Below, piece after piece: positions 1 to 6,576 of a stretch of 14,428 nt of DNA. Source of the stretch: DATLFI01 sp035524895 (lineage in GTDB: Bacteria; Acidobacteriota; Thermoanaerobaculia; Multivoradales; Multivoraceae); assembly GCA_035524895.1 (NCBI GenBank), contig DATLFI010000226.1:1-14428 (forward strand), in the 5' to 3' direction. The notes under the pieces were generated by a model. That model saw only the letters and a program-made list of their open reading frames with translations. It searched no databases and was not told the origin of the DNA. The stretch's first letter is position 1; each line of letters opens with the position of its first letter. Both the position numbers and the translations under genes were made by a program.

Positions 1-345
1 CGGTGGTCTCTGGTGGTGCTCGTGCTCGTGGGGTTGTCTCTGTTCTTCGTCTCGCCGCCTGCGGTGCTCGTGGCCGGAGCGACACTGGCGGCGGTGGGCG
101 GGGAATCGGCGCGGCTTGCGGGAGGGGCGGCGGTGGTCGTCGCGGCGCTCACCTGGACTTTGCAGGTGCTCCAGCTCGCTCCGGCCGTCCGCCATCACGC
201 GCTGCCACGAATTTGGGCGCTCTCGCTCCCGTTCGCTTCGCTGCTCTACGCCGGCATGACCCTTTCTTCGGCGCTCTCGCACCGCAGCGGGCGCACCGCG
301 ACCTGGCGCGGCCGGCAGTACGGGCGCGTCGACGCGGAGGGGTGA
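1..345 (+). CDS. Membrane glycosyltransferase, HpnB-like, C-terminal end (partial)
   Basis: The frame is open from the first base, so the N-terminal catalytic part lies outside the window. The visible 114 residues hold two or three hydrophobic segments (about residues 3-30, 38-57 and 68-85) and end in a basic tail with the motif WRGRQYGR. A short membrane tail closing in W-[KR]-G-R-x-Y, preceded by a stretch like LLYAGMTLSSAL, is what I recall of family 2 membrane glycosyltransferases such as the hopanoid-associated HpnB. The acceptor cannot be judged from this fragment. Its TGA stop overlaps the ATG of the next gene (TGATG), so the two are probably co-transcribed and translationally coupled. 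Membrane tail seen; family assignment inferred. Confidence 0.6.
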   Translation, partial: RWSLVVLVLVGLSLFFVSPPAVLVAGATLAAVGGESARLAGGAAVVVAALTWTLQVLQLAPAVRHHALPRIWALSLPFASLLYAGMTLSSALSHRSGRTATWRGRQYGRVDAEG

Positions 346-1547
346 TGGTCCCGGTCGCGAAGCTCGAGGTCGCGCTCCCTCGCCATCGGCTGGTCTTCGA
401 CCGCACGCTCGTGCTCGGCGTGCTCAACGTCACACCCGACAGCTTCTCGGACGGCGGCCTGTTCCTCGACCCCCAGCGCGCTTTGGAGCAAGCGCGGCGG
501 ATGGTGGCCGAGGGCGCCGACGCGATCGACGTCGGCGGCGAGAGCACACGGCCCGGCGCCGAGCCGGTGACGGTCGACGAGGAGCTGCGGCGCGTCGTGC
601 CGGTGATCGAGGCCGTTCGGAGTCTCGGCGTGCCGATCAGCGTCGACACGCGGCGGCCCGAGGTCGCCGAGGCCGCGCTCGCGGCCGGCGCCGAGATCGT
701 CAACGACATCTCGGGCCTTCGCGACGAGATGCTCGACGTGCTCCGGCGGCATGGTGCGGCCGGCATCGCGATGCACATGCTGGGGGAGCCGCGCACCATG
801 CAGCAGGACCCGCGCTACGGCGACGTGGTATCGGAGGTCGCGGAGTTCCTGGCCGAGCGCCAGCGGGCCGCCCGGACCGCGGGGGTCGCAGCGTTGCTCG
901 ACCCCGGCATCGGCTTCGGCAAGACCGTCGAGCACAACCTGGAGCTGCTGCGCAACCTGAGGGTCATCGTCGCGCTGGGAGCGCCGGTGGTCGTGGGCAC
1001 GAGTCGCAAGTCCTTTCTCGGCACGCTCACCGGGGCACCGGTGGGCGAGCGCGTGGAAGCTACCGTCGCGGCCGACACGGCAGCGGTGCTCGCCGGCGCG
1101 CACGTGCTGCGCGTGCACGACGTGCTGGCGGCAGTGCGCGGCGCGCGCATCGCCGACGCGCTGCGGCGGACGACGCTGCGAGTCGACGAGGACCGCATCG
1201 TGGTCCAGGGCCTGCGCTGCCAGGCGCGGGTCGGCGTCTCCGAGGAGGAGCGCCGGAGTCCTCAGGAGATCGTCGCGGACCTCGAGCTTCGGGTCGACCT
1301 GCGCCGCGCCGGCGCAACGGATCGGCTGGATGCCACGATCGACTACGCGGCGGTGGCGGCGATGGTGCGCGAGCGGCTCGAAGCAACGCCGATGGCGCTG
1401 CTCGAGGCGCTGGCGGAGAGTGTCGCCGCGACCCTGCTCGAGGAATGGCCGGCGGTGGTGGAGACGAGAGTGCGCCTGCACAAGCCGCACGTGGCCGAGC
1501 AGCTAGGCGTGCGGGATCTCTTTGTCGAGGCGAGGCGTCGCCGGTGA
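345..1547 (+). CDS. folP: Bifunctional dihydropteroate synthase / dihydroneopterin aldolase (FolP-FolB fusion)
   Basis: 400 residues with two folate-pathway domains. Residues 1 to about 280 are dihydropteroate synthase, which joins p-aminobenzoate to hydroxymethyl-dihydropterin pyrophosphate. Family motifs are intact: GVLNVTPDSFSDGG (25-38), DVGGESTRPGA (62-72), ISVDT (98-102), VNDISG (119-124), DPGIGFGKT (186-194), GTSRKSFLG (218-226) and RVHDV (256-260). Residues about 283-400 are dihydroneopterin aldolase, with GVSEEER (297-303, catalytic-type Glu302), TIDYAAV (331-337), LLEALAESVA and the lysine of HKPH (389-392). No stop or frameshift separates them. The chosen ATG has GGAGG four bases upstream and overlaps the stop of the previous gene; the reading frame is open further upstream, but that part overlaps the glycosyltransferase and has no family similarity. 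folK follows immediately. A fusion in the order FolP-FolB is unusual to me. Confidence 0.95.
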   Translation: MVPVAKLEVALPRHRLVFDRTLVLGVLNVTPDSFSDGGLFLDPQRALEQARRMVAEGADAIDVGGESTRPGAEPVTVDEELRRVVPVIEAVRSLGVPISVDTRRPEVAEAALAAGAEIVNDISGLRDEMLDVLRRHGAAGIAMHMLGEPRTMQQDPRYGDVVSEVAEFLAERQRAARTAGVAALLDPGIGFGKTVEHNLELLRNLRVIVALGAPVVVGTSRKSFLGTLTGAPVGERVEATVAADTAAVLAGAHVLRVHDVLAAVRGARIADALRRTTLRVDEDRIVVQGLRCQARVGVSEEERRSPQEIVADLELRVDLRRAGATDRLDATIDYAAVAAMVRERLEATPMALLEALAESVAATLLEEWPAVVETRVRLHKPHVAEQLGVRDLFVEARRRR

Positions 1548-1551
1548 CGAC

Positions 1552-2019
1552 GTGAGCGTCGCCTACATCGGTCTCGGCTCCAACCTCGGTGAGCGCGAGG
1601 AGAACCTTCGCGAGGCTTTGAGGCGGCTGGAGGCCGCTGGGTGTCGCGTCGACGCGATCTCGAGCTTCCACGATACGGCCCCCGCGGAGCAGGCTTCGCC
1701 ACCGCGATTCCTGAACGCCGCGGCACGGATCGAGACCGAGCTTTCGCCGCGCGACCTACTCGAGCTGCTGCTGCGGGTCGAACGCGAGCTGGGGCGCGAG
1801 CGGCCGTACCCCGGCGCCCCGCGCACCGTCGACCTCGACCTCTTGCTCTACGGCGACGCCGTGATCGACCAGCCCGGTCTGCTCGTGCCACATCCGCGCC
1901 TGCATCGCCGCGCCTTCGTGCTGCACCCGCTCGCGGAGATCGCGCCCGACGTGGTGCACCCCCTCACCGGCACGACCGTCGCCGCCCTCCTCGCGACCCT
2001 CGACCAGCCTGGACCCTGA
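1552..2019 (+). CDS. folK: 2-amino-4-hydroxy-6-hydroxymethyldihydropteridine pyrophosphokinase
   Basis: 155 residues, the normal size for HPPK, which transfers pyrophosphate from ATP to hydroxymethyl-dihydropterin. Its product is the substrate of the dihydropteroate synthase encoded just upstream. Visible motifs are the N-terminal YIGLGSNLGERE (pterin-binding start of the fold), the central GAPRTVDLDLLLYGD (Mg/ATP-binding aspartates) and the C-terminal VPHPRLHRRAFVLHPLAEIAPD. The start is GTG at 1552, four bases after the folP-folB stop; it places the conserved YIGLGSN at residue 4, as in the family. A TTG at 1522 in the same frame would add ten unconserved residues inside the upstream gene and is less likely. 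Third enzyme of the folate cluster. Confidence 0.93.
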   Translation: MSVAYIGLGSNLGEREENLREALRRLEAAGCRVDAISSFHDTAPAEQASPPRFLNAAARIETELSPRDLLELLLRVERELGRERPYPGAPRTVDLDLLLYGDAVIDQPGLLVPHPRLHRRAFVLHPLAEIAPDVVHPLTGTTVAALLATLDQPGP

Positions 2020-2123
2020 AGCAGCTCGGTACTGCCCCGCCCTCTGGCCGCGCTCCGTCCTCGCCCCGCATCCACGCGCGTCACCACACCTACCGCCCGG
2101 GAGCGCTAGGATGCCCCTCAACA

Positions 2124-2131
2124 GGAAGGAA
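2124..2131 (+). promoter_or_regulatory. Ribosome binding site of the GMC oxidoreductase gene
   Basis: The purine-rich AGGAAGGA lies six bases before the ATG at 2137 and fixes that start. The 117-base gap from folK (2020-2136) shows no convincing terminator or sigma-70 promoter. TAGGAT at 2107-2112 resembles a -10 box but has no clear -35 partner. Confidence 0.55.
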
Positions 2132-2136
2132 CCCTG

Positions 2137-3816
2137 ATGGCGACCAAGACCTATGACGCGGTGGTGGTCGGCTCCGGCGCCAACGGCGGCTGGGCGGCGA
2201 AAGAGCTCTGCGAGGCAGGGTTGGAGGTGGTAATGCTCGAGGCGGGGCGCAAGCTCTCGCCCGCCACCGACTTCAGCGAGCACGTGCTGCCCTACGAGCT
2301 GCCGATGCGCGGCCGCCAGGACCCGCGCAACGAGGCCTTGAAGCGGCGGCCGATCGGCCGGCGTTGCTACGCCTGCGAGGAGACCAACTCGACGTTCTTC
2401 GCCGACGAAGTCGACGAGCCGTACACCACCGAACCGGGCAAGCCGTTCTGGTGGATCCGCGGCAACGCGGTCGGCGGCCGCACCATCATGTGGGGGCGCC
2501 AGTCGTACAGGATGACCGACCTCGACTTCAAGGCGGCGAGCCGCGACGGGTACGGCGACGACTGGCCGATCTCGTACGCCGATCTCGCGCCCTACTACGA
2601 CGAGGTGGAGCGCTTTATCGGCGTGAGCGGCGCCAACGATGGCATCGAGGTGCTGCCCGACGGTCAGTTCCTGCCGCCGATGAAGTACACCTGCGGCGAA
2701 GTGGTGTTCAAGGAGGCCGTGGAGCGTATGGGTCGGCCGGTGACCATGGGACGGGCGGCGGTGAACACCGTACGCCACAACGGCCGCAACGCCTGTCACT
2801 ACTGCGGTCCGTGCCATCGTGGTTGCGTCACCGGCTCGTACTTCTCGAGCCCGGTGAGCACGCTGCCGGCGGCCGAGCGCACCGGTCGCTTCACGCTGAT
2901 CACCCACGCCCAGGTGCGCGAGGTCACCATGCAAGGCGGTCGCGCCACCGGCGTCGCGTACGTCGACACCGCGACCGGTCAAGACATGGAGGTCAGGGCC
3001 AAGGTCGTCGTGCTGTGCGCCTCGACGCTCGGTTCCACTCGCATCCTGCTCGCCTCCAAGAGCGGCGGCACACCCGACGGCCTAGCCAACTCGAGCGGCA
3101 TCCTCGGCCGCTACCTGACCGACCACCACTTCGTCTCCGGCGCGCGCGGAGCGATGCCGCAAAGGCGCGGCGCCAAACCCGAGCGCGCGCACCGGCCCAA
3201 CGGGCTCTACATCCCGCGCTTCCGCAACGTGAAGTCGAAGGACGCCGACTTCCTGCGCGGCTACGGCTATCAGGGCGGCGAATACGTGACGGTCTACGAG
3301 CAGGCGTACTCGCAGCCCGGCTTCGGCGCGGACTGGAAGGAGTCGCTGCGTGGCCAGAACGTGTCGAGCTTCACGCTCACCGGCTTCGGCGAGACGCTGC
3401 CACGCTACGAGAACCGCTGCACCCTCGACCCAGAGGTCAAGGACAAGTGGGGCATCCCCGTGTTGCGCTTCGACTGCACCTTCGGTGACAACGAGACCGC
3501 CATGGCCAAGGACATGGCCGCCCAGGCGGCCGCGATGCTCGAGGCCGCCGGCTGCGAGCAGGTCGAGCCCTACCGCACTACACCGCCGCCCGGCTTCTGC
3601 ATCCACGAGGTCGGCACTGCGCGCATGGGCAGCGACGCCAAGAGCTCGGTGGTCACCCCGTACCAGCAGACCCACGACATCAAGAACCTGTTCATCATGG
3701 ACGGCAGCTCGTTCGTTTCGATCGGTTGCGTCAACCCGACACTCACCATGATGGCGCTCACCGTGCGCTCGAGCCGCTGGTTGGGCGACGCGTACAAACG
3801 CGGCGATCTGGCCTGA
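2137..3816 (+). CDS. GMC-family FAD oxidoreductase with a cysteine cluster
   Basis: 559 residues, a full-length glucose-methanol-choline family flavoenzyme that would oxidise an alcohol or sugar hydroxyl using FAD. The Rossmann motif GSGANGG is at residues 12-18, followed by the ribose-binding MLEAG (Glu35). The catalytic pair is present: His490 in IHEVGTARMG and Asn533 in CVNPTLT. The NLFIMDGSSF segment before it is typical of the family. Residues 220-230 read CHYCGPCHRGC, and a further CYAC lies at 77-80. The spacing Cys220-x5-Cys226-x3-Cys230 equals that of the three cluster ligands I recall in bacterial FAD glucose dehydrogenase, so an Fe-S cluster is plausible. There is no signal peptide. 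No gluconate-dehydrogenase subunit 3 or cytochrome gene is adjacent, so substrate, acceptor and location are open. Confidence 0.9.
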   Translation: MATKTYDAVVVGSGANGGWAAKELCEAGLEVVMLEAGRKLSPATDFSEHVLPYELPMRGRQDPRNEALKRRPIGRRCYACEETNSTFFADEVDEPYTTEPGKPFWWIRGNAVGGRTIMWGRQSYRMTDLDFKAASRDGYGDDWPISYADLAPYYDEVERFIGVSGANDGIEVLPDGQFLPPMKYTCGEVVFKEAVERMGRPVTMGRAAVNTVRHNGRNACHYCGPCHRGCVTGSYFSSPVSTLPAAERTGRFTLITHAQVREVTMQGGRATGVAYVDTATGQDMEVRAKVVVLCASTLGSTRILLASKSGGTPDGLANSSGILGRYLTDHHFVSGARGAMPQRRGAKPERAHRPNGLYIPRFRNVKSKDADFLRGYGYQGGEYVTVYEQAYSQPGFGADWKESLRGQNVSSFTLTGFGETLPRYENRCTLDPEVKDKWGIPVLRFDCTFGDNETAMAKDMAAQAAAMLEAAGCEQVEPYRTTPPPGFCIHEVGTARMGSDAKSSVVTPYQQTHDIKNLFIMDGSSFVSIGCVNPTLTMMALTVRSSRWLGDAYKRGDLA

Positions 3817-3837
3817 CGGCAGGAGGATTCTCGGACC

Positions 3838-5256
3838 GTGGCGTTGTCGCGGCGCGTCCGCCTGGCCCTCGATCCGAAGGCCAGCGTGCTGCTGGTCGAC
3901 GGCGAGGAGCGCCGGGTGACACCGCGGGCGATGGCGGTGCTGCTGCGCTTGCTCGCGGCGGGCGGCGCTGTAGTCGGCAAGGACGAGCTCGTCGCCGACG
4001 TGTGGGAGGGAGCGGCGGTGAGCGACGAGGTCGTCTCGACGGCGATCTACGAGCTGCGGCGGGCGCTCGACGACGACGCTCGCGCACCGCGCCACATCGA
4101 GACGCTGCGCAAGAGCGGGTACCGCTGGCTGGGCTCCGACGTGCCCCGTGTCGTCGCAGTTCCGGCGCCGCCCGTCCGCACGGTCGGGCCGCTGCGTTTC
4201 GCTGGCTTCGCGGCGCTGGCACTCCTGGCCCTGTGGGTCGGTCCGCATGCCCCGCCCGCCGCACGCAGCGCGCCAACTCCGGCCGCCTGCGACCTCTACG
4301 CGCGCGGCATGCAGGTGGCGCAGAGCGGAGCTCCCGGCGCGACCGTGCGCGCCATCCACTACCTCGGCCGCGCGCTCGAAGCGGACCCTACCTTCGCGAG
4401 TGCGCACCTGGCGCTCGCCGAGCTCTACCTCGAGCTCGCCGCGCGGGGATCGGATCCCGCGCCGCCGAGCCACTACCGAGAAGCACGAGCCACCATCGAT
4501 CGGGCCGCTCGTCTCGGCGCAGAAACCTCGGAGGTGCTGGCGGCGCGGGCCGCGCTCGACCTGCGGTGGAACGCGGACTGGCGGCGAGCCGAAGAGAGGC
4601 TGCGGCGCGCCCGCGCTCGATCGACGTGCGGCACGGCGAGGTACGACCTCCGTCTCGCCGAGCTGCTCTCGGCGCGCGGGCGGCACGACGAGGCCCTGGC
4701 CCTGTTTGCCGACGCGACCGCGGGCGAGCCGTCGAGCGCGTGGCGCCACACCTGGCGGGCCCGCCTGCTTCACCATGCTGGCCGCTGGGAGCCTGCCCGC
4801 ACCGAGGCCTTGGCCGCCCTCGAGCTGGAGCCACACGGCGCGGCCGCGCTGCGGCTGCTCGCCGCGATCGAGCTGTTGCGCGGCGAGACACGCCTGGCCG
4901 GAGAGGCCATGCTCCGCGAAGCTCGCGTCACCGGCGCCTCCGCCCTCGAGCTGCTCGCGCTAGAACGAGCTGTCGACGGCGGGAATGCCGACGGCCTCCT
5001 GCGCTGGCGGTTGCAGCACGACGGCCGGAGTGGGATGGCGCTCGGCCCGGTCGAACGCGCCGCGGTCCTGGCCCAGCTCGGGCGCACCCAGGAGGCAGTC
5101 GACGAGCTCGCACGCGCCTTCGCCGAGCGCCGGCCCGGCCTGGTCTGGGTGCGGGTCGATCCGATGTTCGAGCCTCTCCGAGCGGATCCGGCCTTCCAGG
5201 CGCTGCTGGCCCGCCTGGAGCGCAGTCGCGCGGGCAGCGCCGGCGCCTCGTCCTGA
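3838..5256 (+). CDS. Membrane-anchored winged-helix transcriptional regulator with TPR domain (CadC/ToxR-like)
   Basis: 472 residues. Residues about 8-100 form an OmpR/PhoB-type winged helix, ending in the typical run from YELRRALDD through HIETLRKSGYRWL. A proline-rich linker leads to one hydrophobic segment (about 119-135, LRFAGFAALALLALW). The remainder is alpha-helical tetratricopeptide-like sequence, for example about 169-202, and ends in a conserved-looking DPMFEPLRADPAFQALL. The layout is a one-component regulator: cytoplasmic DNA-binding head, single membrane span and a TPR sensor probably in the periplasm. No kinase or receiver domain is present. Start is GTG, with AGGAGG 11 bases upstream, only 21 bases after the GMC gene. 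The 11-bp CTCA repeats just downstream are candidate binding sites, making the propeller gene its likely target. The signal sensed is unknown. Confidence 0.85.
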   Translation: MALSRRVRLALDPKASVLLVDGEERRVTPRAMAVLLRLLAAGGAVVGKDELVADVWEGAAVSDEVVSTAIYELRRALDDDARAPRHIETLRKSGYRWLGSDVPRVVAVPAPPVRTVGPLRFAGFAALALLALWVGPHAPPAARSAPTPAACDLYARGMQVAQSGAPGATVRAIHYLGRALEADPTFASAHLALAELYLELAARGSDPAPPSHYREARATIDRAARLGAETSEVLAARAALDLRWNADWRRAEERLRRARARSTCGTARYDLRLAELLSARGRHDEALALFADATAGEPSSAWRHTWRARLLHHAGRWEPARTEALAALELEPHGAAALRLLAAIELLRGETRLAGEAMLREARVTGASALELLALERAVDGGNADGLLRWRLQHDGRSGMALGPVERAAVLAQLGRTQEAVDELARAFAERRPGLVWVRVDPMFEPLRADPAFQALLARLERSRAGSAGASS

Positions 5257-5289
5257 GGCGCTGATCGCCGGGCGCGCAGGAGCTCGGTC

Positions 5290-5333
5290 CGCAGGAAGCG
5301 CTCAGGAACTTCTCAGAGCGATCTCAAGCTTCC
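5290..5333 (+). promoter_or_regulatory. Tandem 11-bp direct repeats, candidate operator
   Basis: CTCA recurs at 5301, 5312 and 5323, exactly 11 bp apart (CTCAGGAACTT, CTCAGAGCGAT, CTCAAGCTTCC). A weaker copy, CGCAGGAAGCG, starts at 5290. Direct repeats on an 11-bp period, one helical turn, are the arrangement bound head-to-tail by OmpR/PhoB-type winged helices, as in the pho box. They sit 34 bp after a gene for such a regulator and about 117 bp before the propeller start. The repeats are seen; the binding is inferred. No convincing -35/-10 pair was found between 5334 and 5435. Confidence 0.45.
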
Positions 5334-5433
5334 GGAGCGGCTCGAGGCGACGATCGTCGACCACGCCGACGCGCGTCCTGGTCGGCCTGCCTCGCGGGAC
5401 GGCTAGCCATACGATGCCGCGCCGATCGGTCGG

Positions 5434-5442
5434 AAGAGGAGG
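5434..5442 (+). promoter_or_regulatory. Strong ribosome binding site of the propeller gene
   Basis: The AAGAGGAGGA-like purine run lies about seven bases before the ATG at 5450. It places translation initiation at the signal peptide, upstream of the in-frame TGA. No comparable site precedes the GTG at 5585, directly after that TGA. Confidence 0.6.
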
Positions 5443-5449
5443 ATTTCCG

Positions 5450-6562
5450 ATGAACGCCGAGCGCCCCGATCCGATCTCGCCCCATCGGCTATGGAAGCTC
5501 GCAGCTCCTCTGGCTCTGCTCGCGGCGCGGGCGGCGGCGGCCGGCACCGGAGAGTTGCTCTGGCAGGTCGATACCCACGGCTGAGTGTTCACCACTCCCA
5601 CGGTCGTGGGAGACGGGTTGTTCGTGGGGTCGTGCTCGGGTGTGATCTACACCTTCGACCGTGAGTCCGGCGCGGTGCGCTGGCGCTACGACACCAGCCA
5701 GGACGCGGGCCCGGCGCAGTTTCACGGCGACCCGGCGGTGGCCGGGGACGTGGTCTTCACCGGCAGCGATGGCGCCGAGCCCAGCCACTTCTATGCCTTT
5801 CGCGCGTCTACCGGCGACCTGCTCTGGAAGAGCGAGCTCGACGTGATCGAGAGCGACGTGCTCCACGCCGCGGGGCTGCTGGTCGGCCGGAGCTTCAGCG
5901 GCGACCTCGTCGCGCTCGACGCGCGGACCGGCGAGCGCCGCTGGCGAGTGCGCGCCGAGGAGTCGCGTTGCGGTCGGCGGCCGCATGCTCCGGCGGTTCA
6001 CGGCGACGTGGTGGTGACGCCGCTCGGAGACCGCACCATCACCGGCGTCGGGCTGCGCGACGGCGCGGTCCGCTGGCGCCGCGAGGTCGGCTGCGCCTCC
6101 AGCGCCGTCACCGTCTGGCGCGATGCCGCCTACGTCGGCCTCGGCGGTGCCCGGGGCAAAGTGCTGCGGCTCGAGCCAGACACCGGCGAGCTGCTGGCCG
6201 AGCTGTCGCTCGGCGAGCTGCAAGTGCACGACTCCCTGGTTCCGGTGGGCGACGTCCTGGTAGCGGTGGTCGGCGAAGCCGTGGTGGCCGGTCTCGAGCC
6301 GTCGCTCGCCTCGATCCGCTGGCAGCATCGAAGCGAAGGCGGGGTCAGGGTGTCGTCGCCGAGACCGCTCGCCTACGGCCGCCTGGCCTTGGTCGGCGAC
6401 TCGCGCGGGCGTCTGCTGGCGCTGCGGTCGGAGGACGGATCGGTAGCGTGGTCCGAGCTGGTGGAGGGAACCGTGCGGGGTCTCGGCGCCCACGGTGACG
6501 TGGTCTACGTCGGAACGCTGGGCGGCAGGGTGTACGCCTACCGGCCGGCCACGCCGCCCTGA
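5450..6562 (+). CDS. Secreted PQQ-like beta-propeller protein with an in-frame TGA at codon 45
   Basis: 370 codons including one internal TGA. Codons 1-31 encode a Sec signal peptide (basic HRLWK, hydrophobic LAAPLALLAARAAAA). The rest is a PQQ-repeat (BamB/YncE-like) propeller, with blade motifs such as FTTPTVVGDGLFVGS, YTFDRESGAVRW, ALDARTGERRW and a final VVYVGTLGGRVYAY. The TGA at 5582-5584 falls inside the first blade: GELLWQVDTHG before it and VFTTPTVVGDG after it together make one continuous blade motif in one frame. The gene was therefore built as a single unit. Options are selenocysteine at residue 45, a nonsense mutation (one base from TGG, CGA, GGA, TGC or TGT), a sequencing error, or readthrough. 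Restart at GTG 5585 would lose the signal peptide and a blade strand. Enzyme activity cannot be told. Probable target of the upstream regulator. Confidence 0.8.
5582..5612 (+). other. In-frame TGA followed by SECIS-like hairpin
   Basis: TGA occupies 5582-5584. After 17 bases comes the loop GGTC (5602-5605), closed by a perfect 7-bp stem: CTCCCAC (5595-5601) pairs with GTGGGAG (5606-5612). Bacterial SECIS elements, as I recall, need a short stem starting soon after UGA, a small apical loop with a G in its first two positions, and roughly 16-37 bases from UGA to loop. This fits, at the short edge of the spacing. The E. coli fdhF element also presents GGUC at its tip; its bulged U is not obvious here. 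The hairpin codes for PTVVG, a common propeller sequence, so chance is a serious alternative. Confidence 0.35.
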
Positions 6563-6576
6563 CCGCCGGCGGTCAG
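6559..6576. terminator. 18-bp palindrome between convergent genes, possible bidirectional terminator
   Basis: CTGACCGCCGGCGGTCAG is perfectly self-complementary and can fold into a 7-bp stem with a CCGG loop. The propeller stop (TGA, 6560-6562) lies in one arm and the desaturase stop (minus strand, 6575-6573) in the other. Only ten bases separate the two genes, so a shared structure ending both transcripts is plausible. No T-tract follows on either strand, which weakens the call. Confidence 0.35.

Noticed and set aside
1522..1551. TTG at 1522 as the folK start
   Set aside because: It adds ten unconserved residues overlapping folP-folB. GTG 1552 gives the family-typical N-terminus.
3082..4836. 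A 584-codon minus-strand frame opposite the GMC and regulator genes
   Set aside because: It spans two well-supported plus-strand genes and shows no protein-family motif.
5410..5415. TACGAT as a -10 promoter element for the propeller gene
   Set aside because: The sequence 17 bp upstream (CTGCCT) does not resemble a -35 box, and such hexamers are common by chance.
5585..6562. Independent propeller gene starting at GTG 5585 directly after the TGA
   Set aside because: It would lack the signal peptide and a strand of the first blade and has no good RBS. The strong RBS and signal peptide sit upstream in the same frame, so I treat the two parts as one gene.
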